This document shows, piece after piece, positions 9,010-17,949 of a DNA stretch of 45,280 nucleotides. The notes beneath the pieces are model-generated. The model was given only the letters and a program-made list of their open reading frames with translations. It did not search any database and was not told the DNA's origin. Numbering within the stretch: the first letter of the stretch is position 1; the number at the start of each line of letters is the position of its first letter. The translations under genes were made by a program, and so were the position numbers. The DNA is from Paludibacteraceae bacterium (GTDB lineage: Bacteria; Bacteroidota; Bacteroidia; Bacteroidales; Paludibacteraceae): assembly GCA_017430235.1 (NCBI GenBank), contig JAFRNH010000019.1, positions 1 to 45,280 of the forward strand, given 5' to 3'.

Positions 9010-10506
9010 TTAATTGTTTTTGCTTATTTTTAATTCGTCTGCTATTTTATCCATTCCTAAAATCTCCGCACAGGTGAAGAATGAGGTCATACTGACGCCT
9101 AAAACGCCGTGTAGGTTGAGATTCTGTCCTGTTAATAATAGATTTGACACAGGAGTCTTGGGGGTTAGCATGGTATAGGCCAATTGGGCATGGTCTTTTT
9201 GTATTCCGTATGCACTTCCTTGGTAGGTGCCTGTATAGTCTCGGTAGGTGAGTGGCGTGCTTGTGTAGATCCTCTCAATATTCTCCTTGAGCAATGGAAT
9301 CCTCTTGCTTGCTAACTCAATACATTCTTCGGCTTTCTGCTCTTTCATCTTTTCGTAATCGGCACCTCTCTTCATAATGGAGGTCTCTTCCCATTGGGCC
9401 ACCTCTTTCCATGTCATTGGGGTGAGCAGATCGATGTTGCATGTTGTCTCTTCTCCTTTTTCTGGTGTTTGGTAGCTGACAAGCACGCAATCTTTCTTTT
9501 GGTTCTCTTTGTATTCGTAATAAGACCAAATATTGTCTGTCTCGTAGATATACAGATTACGATTCAAATAGGGAACCGTATGGGGTTTCAGTTGCAGGTT
9601 GGCTGTGAACATTCCGTATGTGTTAGGTATGTTCCCTATACGTCTTTTGTAAATATTTCGAATGATCTTGCTCTCTTTTACTAAGTCCAATGTCTTTACG
9701 GGATGGATGTTAGAGATGAAGGTGGAGCCCTCCACTTCCTCTCCATTGGAAAGTCTGGCTCTTGTTATCACTCCGTTTTCTTCTATCAGCTCTGTCACCA
9801 TCGCTTTTGTACGCACAGTGCCTCCTTGCGATGTGATATGTTGGGCTAATTGTTGCGCAATCTGCATTCCTCCGCCCTCAATTCTCCATGCACTTTGGAT
9901 ATAGGAGTCGTTGATCTGTGCAAATATGTAGAGAGGCAGTTTCTGCGGATGAAGCTCCATCTTGAGTGATGTGCCGGCCAACACGTTACGTAGCAACGGG
10001 TCACTGATTGTCTCGTTCAGAAAATCATAGGCGGATTGTGTGAAGGCTTTTGACATGAAAAACTCTTCTGCTGATCGTGGAGAGAAACTATTGAAAATGT
10101 TTCTGCCTATTTCGCTGAGAGTGGCAATATACTGTTTTAAATTCTCTCTCTGATGTGGAAACTTTGCAGACAAGGTCTCTATGAATCGTTCATATCCGTT
10201 GGCAAAGGCATAACTTTCCCCATGGAAAATCACTTCATCAAAACACTCTTCATCCAATTTCTTCCATGGCAAATCCATAAGACGGAAGTAGTTGAATATT
10301 CGGTTGAGGTGTTGCCCCTCGGCTAATCCTCCTATGTAATGAAACCCGGTGTCATAGGTGTTCCCTTTCCGATGGAACGTTTGCAGACAACCTCCTAAAA
10401 CAGGTGTTTGCTCTAATACGCATACATTCAGTCCGTTTTTGGAAAGCGTGTATCCACATTCCAATCCTCCTAAACCTGCTCCTATTATGACAACATCGTA
10501 TTTCAT
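9010..10506 (-). CDS. FAD-dependent oxidoreductase, CrtI/phytoene-desaturase-like, of an aryl-polyene-type operon
   Basis: A 498-residue protein starting with a dinucleotide-binding fold, VVIIGAGLGGLECGYTL (GxGxxG) followed by the acidic residue in VCVLEQ, then GGCLQTF. The C-terminus has the second FAD-contact segment LLLTGQNLNLHGVLGVSMTS, as in the CrtI/CrtO/retinol-saturase superfamily. Such oxidoreductases occur at the ends of Bacteroidetes aryl-polyene/flexirubin-like clusters, where their substrate is not well defined. It is the last gene of the operon, 9 bp after the exporter gene. The 229 bp beyond it contain only the GH5 promoter; no strong terminator was seen for this operon. Confidence 0.82.
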   Translation of the reverse strand: MKYDVVIIGAGLGGLECGYTLSKNGLNVCVLEQTPVLGGCLQTFHRKGNTYDTGFHYIGGLAEGQHLNRIFNYFRLMDLPWKKLDEECFDEVIFHGESYAFANGYERFIETLSAKFPHQRENLKQYIATLSEIGRNIFNSFSPRSAEEFFMSKAFTQSAYDFLNETISDPLLRNVLAGTSLKMELHPQKLPLYIFAQINDSYIQSAWRIEGGGMQIAQQLAQHITSQGGTVRTKAMVTELIEENGVITRARLSNGEEVEGSTFISNIHPVKTLDLVKESKIIRNIYKRRIGNIPNTYGMFTANLQLKPHTVPYLNRNLYIYETDNIWSYYEYKENQKKDCVLVSYQTPEKGEETTCNIDLLTPMTWKEVAQWEETSIMKRGADYEKMKEQKAEECIELASKRIPLLKENIERIYTSTPLTYRDYTGTYQGSAYGIQKDHAQLAYTMLTPKTPVSNLLLTGQNLNLHGVLGVSMTSFFTCAEILGMDKIADELKISKNN

Positions 10507-10515
10507 ACGTGAATA

Positions 10516-13500
10516 TTATGCCTTATACAATATGAATCGTTCGTCTTCGTCTTTTTTCTGAAATTTGGTTGGCACTTGAATCTTTCCAACCATTTCTTTG
10601 TGAAGTAGGATGATACGAGCCGACTCCATGCAATCTTTGAATGCTTCTGGAATGGCATCATCCGTCGGGTTGATGGCAATTGCATCAAATTTCTCTTCCA
10701 ATATGGCTTCATTGGTGGTGAATTTAATGCGGTCGTCTTTGCTGTAGCAATTGTTGGCAATGGTGATCGCATTCTCGTTTTTGTCATAACCGACAATCTG
10801 CATGTCTGTTGTGTTGATATGAAACCAATAGGCTTTTGCTCCGTAATTACAGTTGTAATCCAACATGCGTCCTTCCATTGGGAAGAGATCGTTCAATATG
10901 CTGTAATTGTGGGTGATTTTCAATTCGTTTTTAACGGTCTTTTCCACATCATACCCTTTATACTCGTAGATATTGCGTATCTGCTGTTTGTTCGACATCG
11001 ATTTCTTTTTGTTGAAATAGATCTCTCCGTGCATGATGTTGAACAACGTGATAGGCGCCACTCCTTTGCCTGCTTGTCGTTTAATCAACCAATAGAATAG
11101 GAATGGTTGCAAAGTGTAAGCAATCAGTAGTGCGGAACTCATACCAATCAGCGTGGAAACTCCAATGGAGCGAACGGATGGATGATGAGCAAAGAGTAGG
11201 GAAGTGACAGTGATGATCAACACCATTGCAGAGAACAATATGGCAGTTTTGTGGAAAACCAGCAGGTTCTTCTTTGTTCGGTATTCTGCCAATAATCCAT
11301 CCATGATGAAGATACTATAATCTACACCCACACCATAAATGAATGAAGATACGATGATGTTGATGAGGTTGAATTCGATTCCAAAGATTCCCATAACTCC
11401 TAAGACGATATACCAACTAAGGGTCATTGGCAAGAATGAGATGAATGCCAGAATGAAACTCTTGTAGGCAATGAGCAATACGATCAATACAAAGAGTGAT
11501 GAGAGTCCTAATGTGACATTGAAATCTTTGTGAATTAATTCCAGCATGTCACTTGTATAATAGAATGGGTCGATGACCACAAGATGTTTGTGAGAAGTTA
11601 TTTCGTCGCATACTTCTGTCTTGTATTCCTCTTTCAGAAGAACAGGGGTAAAGACTAAGTATTTGCCATCTGTGTATTCCATCAAGTTACATTTGATAGC
11701 TTCTGGCAAAGCCTTGCTTTCATAGATGGAGAATGGTTGATAGTTGGTGTACTCTATGAGGTGGCGGAAGGCGTTCAGAGAGTCGGGAGTGAATCCGCAT
11801 GCCACTGCTGCTTGATCCATGTCTGTTAGCACTTGTGCCTTTTTGGTCGGTGTCCAATATTTATTCCATGCATCAATTCTTTCTTGTTGCTCGGAATTGA
11901 GTAAGAAGATTTGATTGTTGTTACCCGTGAAGGATCCAATCTTTCCTAAGTCTTCCAAGGCGTCCAACATTTTGGTCATTTGACGATTGTAGTACAATGC
12001 AGTGTCCAAACTCTCAGAAGTGGCTGCGAAGTACATTGTCTGATAGCCTTTTGTTGTGTGTTCGGCTAGTATTTTCTGGGATTCTATTACTTTTGGCTCA
12101 TAATGGCTCAAATGTCTGATATTGGTGTCAAATTTCACCCAATCGGAGGTGAAAAAGCTAAGAATACTGATAAAAGTGATGCCACAGATGAGCAGTGTTT
12201 TCCTTTCGAATGGATAAGAGTTAATCTTATTCAGTATGGAGAGAATCTTCTTTGATGGTTCTTTCTTATCTGTGCCAAAGAACTGAGGTAGGAAGATAAG
12301 ACAGAATAGTGTGGTACCCACTAAAGCCAATGAGGCAAAGATACCAAAATCTTTGAGTAGCTCTGCACGAGTGAAGAGTAGACTTAGAAATGCACCGATA
12401 GTGGTGAGCGAACCTAGAATAACTGGTACTGTCTGCTCTTTTATGACTCTTACAGGATCGTTGACATATTTTTTATGAATAAGCACGTGTAGGCAATAGC
12501 TAAGGGCGACACCTAAGACGATGGCACCGATACCCAAGGCCAATAGTGATATTTGTTCCTTGATGAAATAGATGACGGTCAGAGAAAAGAAGAATCCATA
12601 TCCAATTGGAACCGCCATCTGTAATATGAATTTAGGATCGCGGTAACACAACAATAGGATAATGCAGATAATTAGCATGGAGACGGAGAGCGTCATGAAC
12701 AAATCTGACTTGATTTGTTTCGCATTGAAGACGCTTTGTGGGGCAGCTCCATGGTAATAGACCTCAACGTCTGGGTATAGCTTATTGTATTCTTCAATTT
12801 CGTTGTCGATTTCGTTGATAAGTTTGCTGCTTAGTTTGGAGTCTAATGTCTTGAAATTAGGCGACAACCAAACGATGGCAATAGCACTATCGGGAGAAAA
12901 GAAGTGATTGTCAATGATTTTATAATTGGAACCGAGACCCTCTTTTAGCGAACTTGCTTTGTTCATAAAGACTTTTCTGAAAGCCAGAGGGTCTTTGAAG
13001 ATGACATCCATCATCATAGAGCCGGTAGGCGAGTAGATGGTCATCAGATTCTCTTGCATTTGTTGAGAGATGGCTTCTTTGGTGGTGAGGGAGTCAATGA
13101 TTTTGTAATCAGTTGAGTCGATAAAGATAGGAAGTTGATTATATAGTTCGCCAATGGCGTTTTTCAATAAGTCGGCATCTACACGATAGAGAGATTCGTC
13201 TAGCATCTCTTTGCATATTGGATTGACGAGTAGTCTATTCATGAAAGTGTCGATAGAGGTAGATGTACGAGAAACATCTGTCGTGTCGGAAGTAGGTTTA
13301 AAGATGATGAATAGTTTGTCTTTAACCTTTAGATTTTCAAAAACGACCTCTTTCGTGTTGTCTTTATCTTTTGTAGAAGGTAATAATTTGGTTACATCTT
13401 CCTCGTATTTGATTTTCGTTCCAAAATAGACGAAAAACAGGGTGCTAAGAATCAGAGTCGCCCAAAATACTAATCTGTTCTTTTTGAAAAAATAGTATAT

Positions 13501-13521
13501 CGAAGTAGTGAGTTTTGTCAT
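10516..13521 (-). CDS. MMPL-family exporter fused to a C-terminal methyltransferase-like domain
   Basis: A 1001-residue protein. Residues 1-830 are an RND/MMPL lipid exporter with two repeats: a first TM helix at about 15-32, a periplasmic loop, five clustered TM helices (about 270-420, e.g. 'ALGIGAIVLGVALSYCLHVL'), then the same layout again ('FIYGVGVDYSIFIMDGLLAE'). Residues 842-1001 look like a class I SAM methyltransferase ('QIVGYDKNENAITIAN'), but motif I reads LDYNCNYGAKAYW, where a GxG loop is expected, so it may not bind SAM. I recall Bacteroidetes homologues as trifunctional transporter/lysophospholipid acyltransferase/methyltransferase proteins. Here there is no acyltransferase-sized segment or HX4D motif between the two parts. 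Probably moves the finished lipid towards the outer membrane. Confidence 0.82.
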   Translation of the reverse strand: MTKLTTSIYYFFKKNRLVFWATLILSTLFFVYFGTKIKYEEDVTKLLPSTKDKDNTKEVVFENLKVKDKLFIIFKPTSDTTDVSRTSTSIDTFMNRLLVNPICKEMLDESLYRVDADLLKNAIGELYNQLPIFIDSTDYKIIDSLTTKEAISQQMQENLMTIYSPTGSMMMDVIFKDPLAFRKVFMNKASSLKEGLGSNYKIIDNHFFSPDSAIAIVWLSPNFKTLDSKLSSKLINEIDNEIEEYNKLYPDVEVYYHGAAPQSVFNAKQIKSDLFMTLSVSMLIICIILLLCYRDPKFILQMAVPIGYGFFFSLTVIYFIKEQISLLALGIGAIVLGVALSYCLHVLIHKKYVNDPVRVIKEQTVPVILGSLTTIGAFLSLLFTRAELLKDFGIFASLALVGTTLFCLIFLPQFFGTDKKEPSKKILSILNKINSYPFERKTLLICGITFISILSFFTSDWVKFDTNIRHLSHYEPKVIESQKILAEHTTKGYQTMYFAATSESLDTALYYNRQMTKMLDALEDLGKIGSFTGNNNQIFLLNSEQQERIDAWNKYWTPTKKAQVLTDMDQAAVACGFTPDSLNAFRHLIEYTNYQPFSIYESKALPEAIKCNLMEYTDGKYLVFTPVLLKEEYKTEVCDEITSHKHLVVIDPFYYTSDMLELIHKDFNVTLGLSSLFVLIVLLIAYKSFILAFISFLPMTLSWYIVLGVMGIFGIEFNLINIIVSSFIYGVGVDYSIFIMDGLLAEYRTKKNLLVFHKTAILFSAMVLIITVTSLLFAHHPSVRSIGVSTLIGMSSALLIAYTLQPFLFYWLIKRQAGKGVAPITLFNIMHGEIYFNKKKSMSNKQQIRNIYEYKGYDVEKTVKNELKITHNYSILNDLFPMEGRMLDYNCNYGAKAYWFHINTTDMQIVGYDKNENAITIANNCYSKDDRIKFTTNEAILEEKFDAIAINPTDDAIPEAFKDCMESARIILLHKEMVGKIQVPTKFQKKDEDERFILYKA

Positions 13522-13564
13522 ATTTCGTGTCTATTTGGCGGGTGCTATAAATTTTCGAGGAATT

Positions 13565-13939
13565 TTATTCTGCGCTGTATTCGCCTTTATATTCGAGGTA
13601 AAGAATCGAGTTGTCTGGTGAAGTGATTTTAGCTGTTGCCAGATAACTGTTTTCTTCCTTTTCTTCTAGATGAAGAGCGATGAGCAATTGAGGCGCATTT
13701 TGTGGAGTGATGAGAGCTGCGAAACGACAAAGAGCGATGGAGTCGATTCTCAGTTTCTTGCCTGTTTGTTGCTCTGCGCATTCGCGTATGGTTTGAACGT
13801 TGCATACGCCAGGGCAAATGGGATCTCCTGGGAAATGACCTTTGTATATTTCGTGATCTGCATTTAGTTTTGTCAGATACAATGTTTCGTCATCGTTCTT
13901 TGTAATCTGCTCTATTGTGAAAAAATCTCCTATTAGCAT
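13565..13939 (-). CDS. FabZ/ApeP-like 3-hydroxyacyl-ACP dehydratase
   Basis: A hotdog-fold dehydratase with the catalytic motif GHFPGDPICPGV and the helix carrying the second catalytic acid (VQTIRECAEQ). It would remove water from 3-hydroxyacyl-ACP during polyene chain extension. I place the start at the ATG at 13939 (MLIGDFFTIEQ), because family members begin there. The in-frame ATG at 13999 would add 20 unconserved hydrophobic residues and overlap the thioesterase gene by 25 bp. Predicted length is 124 residues. A 43-bp gap separates it from the exporter gene downstream. Confidence 0.85.
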   Translation of the reverse strand: MLIGDFFTIEQITKNDDETLYLTKLNADHEIYKGHFPGDPICPGVCNVQTIRECAEQQTGKKLRIDSIALCRFAALITPQNAPQLLIALHLEEKEENSYLATAKITSPDNSILYLEYKGEYSAE

Positions 13940-13974
13940 AATTGTTGTCTGAATCGTTGTTAGAATCGTGAAAA

Positions 13975-14415
13975 TTAGCATCCCCAGCGTTCTTTCCATT
14001 TTTGGAAAAACTCGGGGTTATTGAGTTGAAGTTCTCCGTCGATACTCATGAAAACCTGTGTGGTTTCGGCTGTGAGTACAACACTCATATCAGATTTGTT
14101 GTATATGATATAGTCGAATACCATTTTTGCAGCCTGCGTAGGTCTGTAAATTGTTTCAATAAGAATGGTGTCTCCGATAGTGACGCTCTGTTTGAATTTT
14201 ATTTTCATGTCGACCAAAGGGGCGGTAAACCCATTTTTGTACATGGTAATATATTCTATGCCATATTGGTCGCCAAATTTTTCTCGTCCGTCTTCCAAGT
14301 ATTTAACATAGTTGCCATGCCACACGATTCTTAGGGAATCCACTTCGCAGAATCGGATTTTCACCTCGGTTCTGCATGAGAGTGTTTTTGCTGGTATGGA
14401 ACTATTATTAGCCAT
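13975..14415 (-). CDS. 4HBT-family acyl-CoA/acyl-ACP thioesterase
   Basis: A 146-residue YbgC/FadM-type hotdog thioesterase. The active-site segment 'VKIRFCEVDSLRIVWHGNY' followed by 'YLEDGREKF' corresponds to the usual RxxEVDxxGxVxHxxY helix-loop of this family. In aryl-polyene-type clusters such an enzyme is a standard member and may release or edit the acyl chain. It starts 3 bp after the stop of the dehydratase at 14419. Confidence 0.85.
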   Translation of the reverse strand: MANNSSIPAKTLSCRTEVKIRFCEVDSLRIVWHGNYVKYLEDGREKFGDQYGIEYITMYKNGFTAPLVDMKIKFKQSVTIGDTILIETIYRPTQAAKMVFDYIIYNKSDMSVVLTAETTQVFMSIDGELQLNNPEFFQKWKERWGC

Positions 14416-14418
14416 TGC

Positions 14419-14856
14419 TTATTCTTTTATGAAAATTTTCATTTGACAGGTGGCAATTGTCTCGTCGTTGACTTTTGCTTCTGTTTTAATGAGAGAAACA
14501 TTCATAATTTCAGAAACCGTTTTTATGTGAGTTAAAACACGTTCGCCTACTTTAGGGCGACGAATCAATTTAAATTTTTTGATTTCGCCGATGTAGCCGA
14601 CAGGTGGTTTTTCTGCGTTTTTCAACTTTTCTTTGTATCCTGCAAAAGCAGAAGCTGATTGAGCGATGTGCTCAATCAGTCCTGGTTCTATTAATTCTCC
14701 GTTTTCGCAGAAAATATTATCTGACTTGATTAACAAGCCTGTGTTGCACTCTACCTCGTCGGCATCATAAAAGGTGTCGACCATCATGATAGGAGCTCTT
14801 TGCGGAATCAATTCCTTTATGCCTTCTCCTTCGAATAGAGGTGTCTTATTACTCAT
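14419..14856 (-). CDS. ApeI-like beta-hydroxyacyl-ACP dehydratase (hotdog fold)
   Basis: A 145-residue protein with the start typical of the ApeI/FabA-FabZ-like dehydratase subunits of aryl-polyene clusters: 'IKELIPQRAPIMMVDTF', then 'EPGLIEHIAQSASAFAGY' holding the Glu-x-x-x-x-His pair, and 'KVGERVLTHIK'. In the E. coli pathway two dehydratase subunits act together, which fits two dehydratase genes in this operon. The neighbouring ACP gene ends 5 bp upstream. Confidence 0.84.
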   Translation of the reverse strand: MSNKTPLFEGEGIKELIPQRAPIMMVDTFYDADEVECNTGLLIKSDNIFCENGELIEPGLIEHIAQSASAFAGYKEKLKNAEKPPVGYIGEIKKFKLIRRPKVGERVLTHIKTVSEIMNVSLIKTEAKVNDETIATCQMKIFIKE

Positions 14857-14861
14857 AGAAC

Positions 14862-15116
14862 TTATTTTTCAATTCTTTCATACAAGAAATCATAGAGTTC
14901 GGAGAACTTTTTGATTTGCATCATCTCCTGACCACTAATTTTTACTTTGTATGTGTTTTCAATAACAGCAACTAAATCAATCAAACTTAAGCTGTCAAGA
15001 GCAAGAGTCATCTTTACAGAACCCTCTGGCTGTATGGTGGAGACCTCCACCTCAAACTCTTCTGCTAACAGTTCGTTAAGCTCGTCAATAAATTGTTGTT
15101 TCTCCATAGATTGCAT
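14862..15116 (-). CDS. Acyl carrier protein of the aryl-polyene-type operon
   Basis: An 84-residue acidic helical protein with the phosphopantetheine site in LALDSLSLIDL (Ser42). It would carry the growing chain as a thioester. A second start (MEKQQF, ATG at 15107) is possible and would remove three residues. It lies 6 bp after the ketosynthase gene, directly between its expected partners. Confidence 0.9.
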   Translation of the reverse strand: MQSMEKQQFIDELNELLAEEFEVEVSTIQPEGSVKMTLALDSLSLIDLVAVIENTYKVKISGQEMMQIKKFSELYDFLYERIEK

Positions 15117-15122
15117 GGTTTT

Positions 15123-16349
15123 TTATTTGACAAATTTTTTAACGATTAGGGTAGAGTTGGTACCACCGAAACCAAATGAATTGGATAGGAAGGTGTCAAA
15201 ACTCTTCTCTACACGTTTGTTCGGAATATTCAATTTTGCTGAATCCTCATCTGGATTTTCAAAGTTGATGTTTGGTGCGATGAAGTTGTTTTGCATCATC
15301 AACATTGAATAGACAACCTCACTGGCTCCTGCCATCCACATCTCATGTCCTGTCATCGCCTTTGTAGAAGTAACTTCTGGCTTGTGATCTCCGAATACAT
15401 TAAAGATAGCTTTAGCTTCCTGACGGTCTCCAACAGGAGTAGAAGTTGCGTGTGCATTCAAATAGCCAATTGTGCGGATATCAATTCCTGCTTCACGAAT
15501 AGCCATTTGCAATGAGCGACTTGGTCCATCCACATTTGGCTGTGACATGTGATCACCATTGGATGAGAATCCATAACCGATAACCTCTGCTAAGATAGGA
15601 GCTCCACGCTTAACCGCATGTTCGTAACTTTCAATGATAACGGTTGCTGCACCACCACCTGGTACCAAACCATCACGGTCGCGGTCGAACGGACGTGATG
15701 CTTTTGTTGGATCATCCTCTCTGATAGAGAAGGCACTGATACCATCGAAACTACCAATAGAGTATGGATTCACTTCTTGTGCACCACCACATACGATGCA
15801 ATCTTGCAATCCCCATTTAATCAACAGTGATCCAAGTCCGATGGCATGTGAACTACTTGCACAAGCACCTGAAACCGTTAAATTGATACCTCTTAGTTTG
15901 AAGATACAACCAAGGTTCATGGTTACGGTAGAGTTCATTGATTGGAAGATGGCTCCTGAACCTACTAGAGTGGTGTCTTTCTTTTCACGCATGGTGTCTA
16001 CACTTTTGACAACTGCGTCTGCTGTACTATCATTACCATAGAGTAAACCTACTTCGTTTTTCTCTAAGTAATCCATGTCTATATTTGCATTCTTCAACGC
16101 TTCACACGTAGCAACGTATGCGTATTTAGCCTCTTCTGGCATGTATACTCGCTGACTTCTGCTGAGTTGACCTTTTAGGTCTGGAATTTCCAATTTTGCT
16201 GTTAATGCGGATCTGAATCCCATCTCTTTACGTACAGGGTCAAAGATGATTCCTGACTTTCCATTGTATAAGGATTCCTTTACCTCATCTAATGTCTTAC
16301 CCAAACATGAGTAGATACCCATACCGGTAATAACAACTCGTCTGTTCAT
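15123..16349 (-). CDS. Beta-ketoacyl-ACP synthase (FabF-like) of the aryl-polyene-type operon
   Basis: A 408-residue condensing enzyme with the Cys-His-His triad visible: Cys163 in VSGACASSS, His300 in NAHATSTPVGD and His335 in MTGHEMWMAG. It performs decarboxylative Claisen condensation of malonyl-ACP with the growing chain. First gene of the seven-gene operon; the promoter at 16454-16485 gives a leader of about 100 nt. Primary fatty-acid FabF is a less likely identity because no fab genes surround it and the neighbours are aryl-polyene-type genes. Confidence 0.9.
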   Translation of the reverse strand: MNRRVVITGMGIYSCLGKTLDEVKESLYNGKSGIIFDPVRKEMGFRSALTAKLEIPDLKGQLSRSQRVYMPEEAKYAYVATCEALKNANIDMDYLEKNEVGLLYGNDSTADAVVKSVDTMREKKDTTLVGSGAIFQSMNSTVTMNLGCIFKLRGINLTVSGACASSSHAIGLGSLLIKWGLQDCIVCGGAQEVNPYSIGSFDGISAFSIREDDPTKASRPFDRDRDGLVPGGGAATVIIESYEHAVKRGAPILAEVIGYGFSSNGDHMSQPNVDGPSRSLQMAIREAGIDIRTIGYLNAHATSTPVGDRQEAKAIFNVFGDHKPEVTSTKAMTGHEMWMAGASEVVYSMLMMQNNFIAPNINFENPDEDSAKLNIPNKRVEKSFDTFLSNSFGFGGTNSTLIVKKFVK

Positions 16350-16453
16350 GTCTTAACGAATTTATTTATTAGTATTAATTTTTACTTTCTACTTTATTTT
16401 GTCATTTTCCACCCCCTACTACCTTACAGAGTAGAGGTATGCAAATTGTGGCG

Positions 16454-16485
16454 CAAAGATAGAAAAAATTTCCTTTTCGAGCAAA
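16454..16485 (-). promoter_or_regulatory. Promoter of the aryl-polyene-type operon
   Basis: Minus strand: TTTG (16482-16485), 20-bp spacer, TATCTTTG (16454-16461), an exact consensus match. It diverges from the promoter of the serine hydrolase. Confidence 0.75.
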
Positions 16486-16511
16486 ATAAAAATTTATTGC
16501 AGCAAGTTTAC

Positions 16512-16540
16512 TTGTCTTTCTCGAAATAATGATATATTTG
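16512..16540 (+). promoter_or_regulatory. Candidate promoter of the serine hydrolase gene
   Basis: TATATTTG at 16533-16540 matches TAnnTTTG; a partial -33 element (TTG at 16512-16514) lies 18 bp upstream. The remaining intergenic DNA to 16718 shows no further recognised feature. Confidence 0.45.
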
Positions 16541-16718
16541 TGTGGCGTTTGTTCTTTGTCGATACCTCTTTGTTTAAACAAACAATCACGTTTGTATTAA
16601 TAATAAGGTATACGCCTTCTGAAACGTGCTAATGGTGAGTTTTACAAATTCATCGTTTTAAATAAATAGTTTGATTTGTGGGTTGACGAACTTTATTCAT
16701 AGAACCCACCTAAAAAAT

Positions 16719-17516
16719 ATGATCAATATGAAATGGATAGGTAAATTTATCGGAACATTGTTTCTCGTCCTGCTCGTCACAAATGCGAATGCACAAAAGA
16801 AATATGCTCCCGATCAATATTATGGAAGAGAATATCGCTTTGATGGCGACACCTTGCGCTATCGTGTATTATATCCTGCTGGCTATGATGCAGGATTGAA
16901 ATTCCCTTTGTTTATTTTTCTTCATGGAGAGGATGAACGGGGTAGAGATAATGTTCTGCAGTTGAAAACGGGTGGATACCTTTACAAAGAGCAGACAATA
17001 CGCGACTACTATCCCGCTGTGGTGCTAATTCCTCAGTGCCCAGAGGATGATGCGTGGGTTAATTACAATATCTTGAGCGATGGCGAGATCGAAATTCCAG
17101 ACAATCCGGAAGAGACAAAAACATTCCGTATGTTGACGAAATTGATCGAACATTATTTGAAACTACCGTATGTTGATAAGACTCAGGTTTATATCGTAGG
17201 TTTCTCAATGGGTGCCTTCGGTGCTTTGGAAATGGCCATGAAGAACTCCAGACTTTTAACAGCTGCTGTATCCATGGGAGGTGCTATTCAACCTGAAAGA
17301 TTGAAAAAACTGAAAAAGTTCCCTATCAGAATGTACCATGGTCAGGATGATAAGGTAGTGCCTATTACGTATGCTCGTGATGTCTATTATCAACTGAAAT
17401 CGAATGGATGCCCTGCTGATTTGGTCGAATATCCTGGTACCGGACATGATTCATGGACGATGGCTTTGTCTTCTTCTGATTTTATGGAATGGATTTTCGA
17501 TAAGAAGAAAAAATAG
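16719..17516 (+). CDS. Secreted serine hydrolase (esterase/PHB-depolymerase-like alpha/beta hydrolase)
   Basis: An alpha/beta hydrolase with all three catalytic parts visible: nucleophile Ser in VGFSMGAFGA, Asp in MYHGQDDKVVP and His in GTGHDSW; the oxyanion-hole strand is FIFLHGEDERG. The signal peptide is MKWIGKFIGTLFLVLLVTNA, so the likely start is the ATG at 16719 (MINMKW) or 16728 (MKW). An in-frame ATG at 16671 would place 16-19 polar residues ahead of the signal peptide and is less likely. Family members act as esterases, often on acetylated or feruloylated polysaccharides; the true substrate is unknown. It is transcribed alone. Confidence 0.84.
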   Translation: MINMKWIGKFIGTLFLVLLVTNANAQKKYAPDQYYGREYRFDGDTLRYRVLYPAGYDAGLKFPLFIFLHGEDERGRDNVLQLKTGGYLYKEQTIRDYYPAVVLIPQCPEDDAWVNYNILSDGEIEIPDNPEETKTFRMLTKLIEHYLKLPYVDKTQVYIVGFSMGAFGALEMAMKNSRLLTAAVSMGGAIQPERLKKLKKFPIRMYHGQDDKVVPITYARDVYYQLKSNGCPADLVEYPGTGHDSWTMALSSSDFMEWIFDKKKK

Positions 17517-17604
17517 CATATTCCATAATTGTAATTGTAAGAATTTGAATTTTAATTGATTAGATACAATTGTGAATTTTATCGTAAAAAAAGTGCTTGA
17601 ATAA

Positions 17605-17635
17605 TTGTCGATTTGAAAATAATAACATACCTTTG
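17605..17635 (+). promoter_or_regulatory. Promoter of the tRNA-Asp pair
   Basis: TTG (17605-17607), 20-bp spacer, TACCTTTG (17628-17635). The predicted start near 17642 lies about 40 bp before the first tRNA. Confidence 0.65.
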
Positions 17636-17681
17636 CATCGCAATTCGGGAGAGAATTGTATAGGTTAAAAATTAAGTTTTT

Positions 17682-17755
17682 GGTGCGTTAGTTCAGCTGG
17701 TTAGAATACGTGCCTGTCACGCACGGGGTCAGGGGTTCGAGTCCCCTACGCACCG
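17682..17755 (+). tRNA. tRNA-Asp (GTC), copy 1
   Basis: A 74-nt cloverleaf: acceptor arms GGTGCGT/ACGCACC with discriminator G, D-loop with TTCAGCTGGTTAGAA, anticodon GTC in CCTGTCACG, and T-arm GGGGTTCGAGTCCCC. CCA is not encoded. Identical in sequence to copy 2. Confidence 0.97.
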
Positions 17756-17786
17756 CACAAAAACTTATGATAACCAATTAAATTTT

Positions 17787-17860
17787 GGTGCGTTAGTTCA
17801 GCTGGTTAGAATACGTGCCTGTCACGCACGGGGTCAGGGGTTCGAGTCCCCTACGCACCG
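17787..17860 (+). tRNA. tRNA-Asp (GTC), copy 2
   Basis: Identical to copy 1 over all 74 nt and separated from it by 31 nt; the flanking TTTT before the acceptor stem is also shared. Transcribed with copy 1 and ended by the hairpin at 17871-17896. Confidence 0.97.
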
Positions 17861-17870
17861 CATCAGATAG

Positions 17871-17896
17871 AGAAGACGATGAGTCTTCTTTTTTTG
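17871..17896 (+). terminator. Intrinsic terminator of the tRNA-Asp pair
   Basis: AGAAGAC (17871-17877) pairs with GTCTTCT (17883-17889) around a 5-nt loop, followed by a run of T residues. Confidence 0.87.
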
Positions 17897-17949
17897 TTTT
17901 ATGTCGTTTGTTCTTTTGGTTGTTTGTTCTGTTGCTTGTTTTTGCCGTC

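Noticed and set aside
16671-16718. Longer N-terminus of the serine hydrolase
   Set aside because: It would place polar residues before a well-formed signal peptide.
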